This document shows, piece by piece, positions 53,355 through 59,364 of a DNA stretch of 59,364 nucleotides. Made by a program: the position numbers and the translations under genes. How positions within the stretch are numbered: the first letter of the stretch is position 1; each line of letters starts with the position of its first letter. Under the pieces are notes generated by a model. The model had not been told where the DNA came from, did not search any database, and saw only the letters and a program-made list of their open reading frames with translations. This DNA comes from Salaquimonas sp. (lineage in GTDB: Bacteria; Pseudomonadota; Alphaproteobacteria; Rhizobiales; Rhizobiaceae): assembly GCA_028289365.1 (NCBI GenBank), contig JANQQM010000229.1, positions 1-59,364 on the forward strand. Reading direction: 5' to 3'.

Positions 53355-53723
53355 TCAGAGCACTTCTGGTGCAAGCGAGATGATTTTCATGTGGTTCTTG
53401 GCCCGCAGTTCACGCGGAACCGGCCCGAATATGCGGGTACCAACGGGTTCCTTGTTATTGTTGACCAGCACTGCTGCATTGCCGTCGAAACGAATGACAC
53501 TTCCGTCAGCGCGGCGAATGTCCTTGGCGGTCCGCACAACAACCGCACGCATGACATCGCCCTTTTTCACGCGACCACGGGGAATGGCTTCCTTGATGGA
53601 CACGACAATGACATCACCGACCGAGGCATATTTCCGTTTGGAACCGCCCAGTACCTTGATGCACATAACTCGGCGCGCGCCGGAATTATCGGCTACGTCG
53701 AGGTTTGTTTGCATCTGAATCAT
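53355..53723 (-). CDS. rplN: 50S ribosomal protein L14
   Basis: A 122-residue L14, opening [33 protein letters not shown] and ending [11 protein letters not shown], of exactly the E. coli length give or take a residue. It forms part of bridge B5/B8. It lies 61 bp downstream of rpsQ. Confidence 0.98.
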   Translation of the reverse strand: MIQMQTNLDVADNSGARRVMCIKVLGGSKRKYASVGDVIVVSIKEAIPRGRVKKGDVMRAVVVRTAKDIRRADGSVIRFDGNAAVLVNNNKEPVGTRIFGPVPRELRAKNHMKIISLAPEVL

Positions 53724-53784
53724 GACTGGTTACTTTCTAATCTAGTAAGTGTCGCTATTGGGATCTCGCTAATCGTCCCGATGG

Positions 53785-54021
53785 CTACGCTTGTGTTTGC
53801 ACGATGGTCCAGCGCTTGTCCTTGGAGACCGGCCGACATTCCTCGATCGAGACAATGTCGCCGACCTTGTGGGCGTTTGCCTCGTCATGTGCCTTGTAAT
53901 TTTTAGACCGGCGAACCGTCTTCTTGAACAAGGGGTGGGTAAATCGACGTTCCACCTTTACAACAACCGTCTTGTCGTTCTTGTCGCTGACGACAGTTCC
54001 CTGCAGGACTCGTTTGGGCAT
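53785..54021 (-). CDS. rpsQ: 30S ribosomal protein S17
   Basis: A 78-residue OB-fold S17: [34 protein letters not shown] and [18 protein letters not shown]. It is a primary 16S rRNA-binding protein. It lies 11 bp behind rpmC. Confidence 0.98.
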   Translation of the reverse strand: MPKRVLQGTVVSDKNDKTVVVKVERRFTHPLFKKTVRRSKNYKAHDEANAHKVGDIVSIEECRPVSKDKRWTIVQTQA

Positions 54022-54032
54022 CGCAGTTCTTC

Positions 54033-54236
54033 CTAAGCCTTTATCGTTGCTGCGGATTTTTCCGCTGCAATTGTCTGAATGCGCGCGATATCACGCCGGA
54101 TCTGGCGAACGCGCATGGTGTTTTCCAACTGGCCACTGGCCTTTTGAAATCGCAGATTGAACTGCTCTTTCTTGAGTTTCGCCAATTCATCGGAGAGCTG
54201 GTCTTCGGTCATGGCTCTAATTTCGGAGGCCTTCAT
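54033..54236 (-). CDS. rpmC: 50S ribosomal protein L29
   Basis: ATG 54236 gives a 67-residue two-helix L29: [39 protein letters not shown]. The ORF is open upstream into rplP without similarity, so the internal ATG is correct. L29 borders the tunnel exit and contacts SRP and trigger factor. Confidence 0.97.
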   Translation of the reverse strand: MKASEIRAMTEDQLSDELAKLKKEQFNLRFQKASGQLENTMRVRQIRRDIARIQTIAAEKSAATIKA

Positions 54237-54258
54237 GGCAGTTTCCTTGTTCAGTACG

Positions 54259-54672
54259 TCACTCGCCGACACGCGCGATAAAGCGGGTCTTGACCGGCAA
54301 TTTGGCGGCTCCAAGACGAAGCGCCTCACGCGCGATATCCTCGTTCACGCCGTCGATTTCAAACATGATCTTTCCGGGCTTGACGCGGGCGCACCAGAAT
54401 TCCGGAGACCCTTTGCCTTTACCCATGCGAACTTCGGTCGGCTTTGAAGTTACCGGCACATCCGGGAAAATCCTGATCCAGACCCGGCCAGCACGTTTCA
54501 TGTGGCGGGTAATCGCGCGGCGTGCCGCCTCGGTCTGGCGCGCCGTGATACGCTCCGGCTGCTGTGCCTTCAAGCCGTATGACCCGAAAGTGAGCGACGT
54601 TCCGCCCTTGGCAGTTCCGCGGATCCGACCCTTGAACTGCTTACGGAATTTTGTGCGCTTTGGCTGCAACAT
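54259..54672 (-). CDS. rplP: 50S ribosomal protein L16
   Basis: A 137-residue L16 with [36 protein letters not shown] and [23 protein letters not shown]16 organises the A-site region of the 50S subunit. The order rpsC-rplP-rpmC is standard. Confidence 0.98.
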   Translation of the reverse strand: MLQPKRTKFRKQFKGRIRGTAKGGTSLTFGSYGLKAQQPERITARQTEAARRAITRHMKRAGRVWIRIFPDVPVTSKPTEVRMGKGKGSPEFWCARVKPGKIMFEIDGVNEDIAREALRLGAAKLPVKTRFIARVGE

Positions 54673-54694
54673 CGTTCTTCGTTCCTAATTCGTC

Positions 54695-55414
54695 TTACGC
54701 TTTTTCGCGTGAATGCTGTCTACGTTGGCCCGAACCGCCCTGCTCCTGGCCTTCCATGGCACGACGCTCGGAGGCCATTGGATCATGCTCAAGGATTTCT
54801 CCCTTGAAGATCCAGACCTTGACGCCGCAAATTCCATAGGCGGTCTTTGCTTCTGCAGTCCCGTAATCGATATCGGCGCGCAGCGTGTGAAGCGGTACAC
54901 GGCCTTCGCGGTACCATTCCATCCGGGCAATTTCAGCGCCGCCCAGGCGGCCGCTACAATTGATCCGAATGCCCAGCGCGCCAAGCCGCATTGCGGACTG
55001 AACTGAACGTTTCATCGCACGCCGAAAAGCAACACGACGCTCGAGCTGTTGCGCGATGGACTGGGCAACAATGGTTGCATCCAGTTCCGGCTTGCGAACC
55101 TCGACAATATTGATATGCACTTCAGACGCGGTCATTTCACCAAGCTTCTTGCGAAGTTTTTCGATGTCCGCACCCTTCTTGCCGATAATGATCCCCGGAC
55201 GTGCAGAATGGACGCTTACGCGGCACTTCTTGTGCGGGCGCTCGATCACGATCTTAGAAATAGAGGCTGCTGCCAGTTCCTTTTCAAGATATTCGCGGAT
55301 CAGCAAATCTTCATGAAGAAGCTTGCCATATTCACTCTTATTGGCGAACCAGCGGGAGTCCCAGGTCCGGTTGATCCCGAGGCGCATTCCGACCGGATTT
55401 ACTTTCTGGCCCAT
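54695..55414 (-). CDS. rpsC: 30S ribosomal protein S3
   Basis: A 239-residue S3 with [23 protein letters not shown], a KH domain with [20 protein letters not shown] (GKKG loop), and the C-terminal GCKVW-like domain (here [13 protein letters not shown]). It forms the mRNA entry. Its ATG overlaps the rplV stop by 1 base (TGATG). The final ~20 residues, Gln/Arg/Gly-rich, are variable. Confidence 0.98.
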   Translation of the reverse strand: MGQKVNPVGMRLGINRTWDSRWFANKSEYGKLLHEDLLIREYLEKELAAASISKIVIERPHKKCRVSVHSARPGIIIGKKGADIEKLRKKLGEMTASEVHINIVEVRKPELDATIVAQSIAQQLERRVAFRRAMKRSVQSAMRLGALGIRINCSGRLGGAEIARMEWYREGRVPLHTLRADIDYGTAEAKTAYGICGVKVWIFKGEILEHDPMASERRAMEGQEQGGSGQRRQHSREKA

Positions 55415-55797
55415 CAGGCGGCCTCCTCTTCAACTTCGCGGACGACAATCGTCAAATTTGAAAATGGCTTCAAAATACGGGATGCCTTGCCACGGCCCCG
55501 AACCCGGAAGCGCTTCATCACAATGGATTTTCCGACATAAGCTTCAGCCACGATCAGACTGTCGACGTCCAGATCATGATTGTTTTCCGCGTTCGCGACT
55601 GCTGATTCCAGCGTCTTCTTGACGGCATCAGAAATGCGCCTGCGCGAAAATGTCAGGTCGGCCAATGCGGTCTGCACCTTCTTGCCCCGGATGGTTTCGG
55701 CCACCAGGTTCAGCTTTTGCGGGCTGACGCGCAGGGTGCGGGCCACTGCCATTGCTTCGTTTTCCTTGAGCGCTCGCTCGCGCTTTGGCTTACCCAT
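55414..55797 (-). CDS. rplV: 50S ribosomal protein L22
   Basis: A 127-residue L22 with [24 protein letters not shown] and [25 protein letters not shown]; the latter hairpin lines the peptide tunnel where macrolide resistance mutations occur. It sits between rpsS (2-bp gap) and rpsC. An N-terminal extension of about 15 basic residues precedes the family core. Confidence 0.98.
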   Translation of the reverse strand: MGKPKRERALKENEAMAVARTLRVSPQKLNLVAETIRGKKVQTALADLTFSRRRISDAVKKTLESAVANAENNHDLDVDSLIVAEAYVGKSIVMKRFRVRGRGKASRILKPFSNLTIVVREVEEEAA

Positions 55798-55799
55798 GA

Positions 55800-56078
55800 C
55801 TACTTCCTTCTCGCCTTTTTATCGGCGCCATGGCCGTAATAGGTGCGCGACGGTGAAAATTCGCCCAGCTTATGGCCGACCATGTCCTCGGTCACAGAAA
55901 CCGGAATGTGCTTCTGGCCGTTATAGACACCAAATGTCAGGCCGACGAATTGGGGCAGAATTGTCGAACGACGGCTCCAGATCTTGATGACCTCATTGCG
56001 GCCGCCCTCACGCACCTTCTCTGCTTTCTTGAGAAGATAGCCATCGACAAACGGCCCTTTCCAGGTTGAACGTGACAC
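55800..56078 (-). CDS. rpsS: 30S ribosomal protein S19
   Basis: A 92-residue S19: [21 protein letters not shown] and [25 protein letters not shown]. It forms the head of the 30S and the B1a bridge. The length and end are typical. Confidence 0.98.
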   Translation of the reverse strand: MSRSTWKGPFVDGYLLKKAEKVREGGRNEVIKIWSRRSTILPQFVGLTFGVYNGQKHIPVSVTEDMVGHKLGEFSPSRTYYGHGADKKARRK

Positions 56079-56089
56079 TTGCGGTTTCC

Positions 56090-56923
56090 TTACTTCTTGC
56101 GCTGATGACGTGAGCGCATGATGAATTTATCGGACGTCTTGCTCGTCCGGGTTTTCTTGCCCTTGGTCGGCTTGCCCCATGGCGTGACCGGATGCCGGCC
56201 GCCCGAGGAGCGACCCTCACCACCACCATGCGGGTGATCGACAGGGTTCATGGCAACACCGCGAACCGATGGCCGGCGGCCCAGCCAGCGATTACGACCG
56301 GCTTTGCCCATATTGGTGTTGGAGTTATCAGGATTGGACACCGCACCGATCGTCGCCATGCAGGATGACAGGATGAGGCGCTGCTCGCCTGAATTCAAAC
56401 GGACGATCGAATAAGGACCATCACGTCCAACCAGCTGGGCATAGGTTCCTGCGGACCTGGCGATCTGACCGCCCTTTTCGGGTTTCATTTCTACATTGTG
56501 GATGATGGTCCCGACGGGAACCGAACGAAGCGGCATGGCATTGCCGGGCTTGATGTCGCAGGCTTCACCCGCAATCACCTTGTCCCCGGCTTTTACGCGC
56601 TGCGGCGCCAGGATATAGGCCTGCTCACCGTCGTCGTAACTCAGCAGCGCAATAAATGCGGTCCGGTTCGGATCATATTCGAGACGTTCGACCGTTGCCG
56701 AAACATCCCATTTGCGGCGCTTGAAATCTACCATGCGGTAGGTTCGCTTGTGACCGCCGCCGCGCTTGGGCGCTGTCATGCGACCGGTATTGTTGCGACC
56801 GCCCTTGCCAGTCAGGCCCTGGGTCAATTTCTTGACCGGCTTGCCGCTATGCAACTCAGAACGATCGACAATTACCAGCTGCCTCTGGCTGGGTGTCGTC
56901 GGGTTATATTTCTTCAGTGCCAT
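56090..56923 (-). CDS. rplB: 50S ribosomal protein L2
   Basis: A 277-residue L2. The SH3-like domain (about 125-195) and the C-terminal tail ([31 protein letters not shown]) reach toward the peptidyl-transferase centre; the conserved His in HPHGGGEG is intact. L2 is essential for subunit association. Confidence 0.98.
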   Translation of the reverse strand: MALKKYNPTTPSQRQLVIVDRSELHSGKPVKKLTQGLTGKGGRNNTGRMTAPKRGGGHKRTYRMVDFKRRKWDVSATVERLEYDPNRTAFIALLSYDDGEQAYILAPQRVKAGDKVIAGEACDIKPGNAMPLRSVPVGTIIHNVEMKPEKGGQIARSAGTYAQLVGRDGPYSIVRLNSGEQRLILSSCMATIGAVSNPDNSNTNMGKAGRNRWLGRRPSVRGVAMNPVDHPHGGGEGRSSGGRHPVTPWGKPTKGKKTRTSKTSDKFIMRSRHQRKK

Positions 56924-56948
56924 CGTGTCTGGTCCTCAATACCTGATC

Positions 56949-57242
56949 TCAAAGGCCTGTCGTCACGTCGATGGAATCTCCATCGGCGAGTGTCACGACT
57001 GCCTTCTTGACGTCGCTCTGTCGGCCCTTAATGCCCCGAAAGCGTTTTGTTTTTCCCTTGCGAACCAATGTGTTGACTGATTTCACCTTTACTCCGAAGA
57101 GGGTTTCAACAGCTTTCTTGATCGCAGGCTTGGTAGCGTTTTTGGCAACCTTGAAAACCACCTGGTTCGATTCTGAAGCCAGGGTCGATTTTTCCGTGAT
57201 AACCGGCGCTACAATTACGTCGTAATGGCGAATATCGGTCAT
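56949..57242 (-). CDS. rplW: 50S ribosomal protein L23
   Basis: A 97-residue L23 with [47 protein letters not shown]. It sits at the tunnel exit and docks SRP and trigger factor. The ATG overlaps the rplD stop by 4 nt. Confidence 0.98.
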   Translation of the reverse strand: MTDIRHYDVIVAPVITEKSTLASESNQVVFKVAKNATKPAIKKAVETLFGVKVKSVNTLVRKGKTKRFRGIKGRQSDVKKAVVTLADGDSIDVTTGL

Positions 57243-57859
57243 TTGAACCGCTCCTCCAGGGCTTCCACCGCTGATTTGGACAAGACCAGCTTCTCACGAC
57301 GAAGAATGTCGTACACATTGATCCCTTGCACCGGCAGCACATCCATTTGCGGGATGTTGCGGGCAGCGAGACGAAAATTGTTGTCCAATTCGCCACCGCC
57401 GATAAACAGAGCATTGGTAAGACCAAGCTTGCCCAGGCGCTGTTTGAGTACTGAAGTCTTCGGTTCCTTGGCAACCAGATCATCGACAATGATTATCTCG
57501 TCTGCCGCGACCTTGGAGGACAGAGCGTGCTTCAATGCCAGGGCGCGAACCTTTTTCGGCATGTCGATCGAATGATCGCGCGGCGTTGGCCCAAAGGACC
57601 GGCCGCCGCCCCTGAATTGCGGGGCACGAGCAGATGAGTGACGGGCACGCCCGGTTCCCTTCTGCTTGTAGATCTTCGAACCGGTACGATTGATGTCGGA
57701 CCGGTTTTTGACCGCATGGGTCCCTGCGCGTCTCTTGGCCAGCTGGTATCGCACCATTCTCGCCAAAATGTCTTCGCGCGGCTCAAGTCCGAATACTGCC
57801 TCGGAGACAGCAACCTTTCCGGACGCCTTGCCGTCGAGCGTGGTTACCTTCAAATCCAT
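57239..57859 (-). CDS. rplD: 50S ribosomal protein L4
   Basis: A 206-residue L4 with [49 protein letters not shown], the extended loop that enters the tunnel. In E. coli L4 represses the S10 operon; that role is uncertain in Alphaproteobacteria. It overlaps rplC by 1 nt. Confidence 0.98.
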   Translation of the reverse strand: MDLKVTTLDGKASGKVAVSEAVFGLEPREDILARMVRYQLAKRRAGTHAVKNRSDINRTGSKIYKQKGTGRARHSSARAPQFRGGGRSFGPTPRDHSIDMPKKVRALALKHALSSKVAADEIIIVDDLVAKEPKTSVLKQRLGKLGLTNALFIGGGELDNNFRLAARNIPQMDVLPVQGINVYDILRREKLVLSKSAVEALEERFK

Positions 57860-58632
57860 TATTCGTTACCTCCTTCGGCAACGGCTTGATCGTTTTCAGC
57901 AGCGGGTGCTGCTTCAGGTGCCGGAGCAGCTTCTTCAGGTGCCGGAGCTGCTTGTTTCGACTCGCGGATCGCTGCAGGACGAGGTGCATTTTCAGGAAGC
58001 GGTGCCTTTACCGCATCGCGCACCGTTATCCAGGCGCCTTTTGAACCCGGAATTGCACCCTTGATCAAAATCAGTCCGCGATCGGCGTCAGTTTTGACGA
58101 TCTGCAGATTCTGGGTGGTGACACGGGTCTGTCCCATATGGCCCGCCATCTTTTTGCCTTTGAACACCTTGCCCGGATCCTGGTTTTGTCCGGTTGATCC
58201 GTGCGAACGGTGAGAGATGGAAACACCGTGAGAAGCTCTCAGGCCACCAAAATTATGGCGCTTCATTGCACCGGCAAATCCCTTACCGATGGATGTTCCG
58301 GTCACGTCGACCTTCTGTCCCTGCACGAAGTGATCAGCGGTAATTTCGGCGCCGACATCAATCATGTTGTCGGTCGACACACGAAACTCCTCAACCTTGC
58401 GGCGCGGCTCGACATTGGCAGCCGCGAAATGACCGCGCATCGCCTGGCTGGTATTCTTGACCTTGGCAAGGCCCGTGCCGAGCTGAACAGCGCTATAACC
58501 ATTCTTTTCTTCTGTACGTTGTGCAACGACCTGAAGGTTATCAACTTTCAGAACCGTAACAGGGATCTGTTCGCCGTCGTCAGTGTAGACGCGGGTCATT
58601 CCCAGTTTCTGTGCAATTACACCTGAACGCAT
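57859..58632 (-). CDS. rplC: 50S ribosomal protein L3 with Ala/Pro/Glu-rich C-terminal extension
   Basis: The 257-residue L3 has the family core ([72 protein letters not shown]). The core ends near residue 218. The rest is an acidic, repeated tail ([15 protein letters not shown]...) not present in E. coli L3 (209 residues). L3 contacts the peptidyl-transferase centre with its central loop. The tail is probably exposed at the solvent side. Confidence 0.98.
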   Translation of the reverse strand: MRSGVIAQKLGMTRVYTDDGEQIPVTVLKVDNLQVVAQRTEEKNGYSAVQLGTGLAKVKNTSQAMRGHFAAANVEPRRKVEEFRVSTDNMIDVGAEITADHFVQGQKVDVTGTSIGKGFAGAMKRHNFGGLRASHGVSISHRSHGSTGQNQDPGKVFKGKKMAGHMGQTRVTTQNLQIVKTDADRGLILIKGAIPGSKGAWITVRDAVKAPLPENAPRPAAIRESKQAAPAPEEAAPAPEAAPAAENDQAVAEGGNE

Positions 58633-58674
58633 CGGTTCAATTCCTCAATTCAAGCAGCTCTGTTCAATTTCAGA

Positions 58675-58983
58675 TCAGAGCTTGATCTCAACATCCACGC
58701 CGGCAGAAAGGTCCAGTTTCATCAGCGCATCCACGGTTTGCGGTGTCGGGTCGACAATGTCGAGCAACCGCTTATGGGTACGCATTTCAAACTGCTCCCG
58801 ACTTTTCTTGTCGATGTGCGGTGAACGGTTGACGGTGAACTTCTCAATTCGGGTTGGAAGCGGAACCGGACCCTTTACCTGAGCACCCGTACGCTTCGCC
58901 GTGGAGACAATCTCCTTGGTGGAAGCATCAAGAATGCGATGGTCAAACGCCTTCAGGCGAATGCGGATATTTTGGCCGTTCAT
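58675..58983 (-). CDS. rpsJ: 30S ribosomal protein S10
   Basis: A 102-residue S10: [66 protein letters not shown]. First gene of the S10 operon; it also acts with NusB in antitermination. An AAGGAAAA element lies before the ATG. A strong terminator separates it from tuf. Confidence 0.98.
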   Translation of the reverse strand: MNGQNIRIRLKAFDHRILDASTKEIVSTAKRTGAQVKGPVPLPTRIEKFTVNRSPHIDKKSREQFEMRTHKRLLDIVDPTPQTVDALMKLDLSAGVDVEIKL

Positions 58984-59061
58984 TGTCAGTTTTCCTTAAC
59001 GAGTACCGGCTGGATAATTCCCCTGCCCGGCCTCGGGTTTAACTTCGCTTTTGTCTTCCCG

Positions 59062-59098
59062 AAAAACCAAGCCAGGCGGGGTTTGCCGCCTGGCTGGT
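59062..59098 (-). terminator. Rho-independent terminator between tuf and rpsJ
   Basis: AGCCAGGCGG and CCGCCTGGCT (minus strand) form a 10-bp perfect stem with a 6-nt loop, followed by TGGTTTTTCGGG. It lies 8 bp after the tuf stop codon and should end most of the tuf transcript. Confidence 0.93.
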
Positions 59099-59105
59099 CA
59101 TCCGG

Positions 59106-59364
59106 TTATTCGATGATGGTTGCGACGATGCCTGCACCCACGGTGCGGCCGCCCTCGCGGATCGCAAAGCGCAGGCGCACTTCCATCGCGATCGGAACGA
59201 TCAGTTCAACTTCCATCTCGACATTGTCGCCAGGCATCACCATTTCGGTGCCGGCCGGAAGATGGACAATGCCGGTCACATCGGTCGTGCGGAAATAAAA
59301 CTGCGGACGATAATTGGTGAAGAACGGCGTGTGACGGCCACCCTCCTCCTTCGTCAGAATATAG
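59106..59364 (-). CDS. tuf: Translation elongation factor Tu, C-terminal fragment (partial)
   Basis: The minus strand carries the last 85 codons and the TAA stop at 59106-59108; the gene begins beyond the window. The end reads [19 protein letters not shown] ... [20 protein letters not shown] ... [17 protein letters not shown], which is domain III of EF-Tu. EF-Tu brings aminoacyl-tRNA to the ribosome. Location next to rpsJ is that of the str/S10 junction (tufA or tufB cannot be told apart). Confidence 0.97.
   Translation of the reverse strand, partial: YILTKEEGGRHTPFFTNYRPQFYFRTTDVTGIVHLPAGTEMVMPGDNVEMEVELIVPIAMEVRLRFAIREGGRTVGAGIVATIIE

Noticed and set aside
1-59364. Mobile elements, integrases, CRISPR arrays, rRNA genes and att-type repeats
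   Set aside because: I looked for transposase motifs, short spaced repeats and long direct repeats and saw none; only one tRNA gene is present, without an adjacent integrase.

Overview
The window is a chromosomal segment of an alphaproteobacterium, most likely of the order Hyphomicrobiales (Rhizobiales). The evidence is the divK-pleD pair, a MipZ-type ParA ATPase, an EipB/DUF1849 envelope protein, DUF1489, DUF3572 and DUF983 proteins, an ATP12 chaperone, a short phasin next to clpS-clpA, and a zinc-ribbon DinB. Codon use looks uniform and GC is moderate by eye (not computed). I cannot name the genus. No insertion sequence, prophage, integrase, CRISPR array or rRNA operon is visible, so this looks like core chromosome and not an island.

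Layout. 1-10.0 kb: the 3' end of topA, rnr, a DUF983 protein, a NUDIX hydrolase and a TylF-like methyltransferase; then rpmG, an AT-rich gap, divK-pleD (minus), a DUF3572 protein with dinB (plus), and eipB (minus). 10.1-13.3 kb: a glycerophosphodiesterase, a COG3146 acyltransferase, a HIT protein and an acidic low-complexity protein. 13.5-17.4 kb: clpS-clpA and a phasin gene with an operator-rich promoter. 17.4-22.9 kb: a D,D-carboxypeptidase with SPOR domain, then mipZ, a VWA protein, a membrane J-domain protein, DUF1489, a rhodanese and a 47-residue membrane protein. 23.3-36.6 kb: small membrane proteins and regulators, mgtE, an isoquinoline-oxidoreductase-type molybdoenzyme pair, a HerA-like ATPase, a PpiC-HupE pair and an outer-membrane beta-barrel. 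36.6-44.4 kb: tRNA-Leu(GAG), lipB, a TerB-like repeat protein, the crcB-rluA-atp12 cluster, rarA and a DegP-type protease. 44.5-59.4 kb: the str/S10/spc/alpha ribosomal cluster on the minus strand, from the 3' end of tuf to rplQ, in canonical order, with a strong terminator at each end.

Functional themes. Cell-cycle control is well represented (divK, pleD, mipZ), and a CtrA-like box sits upstream of mipZ. Proteostasis genes cluster (clpS/clpA, a DegP-type protease, PpiC, J-domain and ATP12 proteins). DNA-damage tolerance genes (dinB, rarA) are also present. The least expected signals are regulatory: a near-identical operator/promoter module before the phasin gene and before the 47-residue membrane protein; a 33-codon ORF overlapping the start of the PpiC-HupE operon; and an uncharacterised mipZ-VWA-J-domain gene row. 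I found no convincing new defence or mobile system.

Limits: everything here was read by eye from sequence and translations. Family assignments rest on motif recognition, promoters and operators are inferred, and no search or folding was run.
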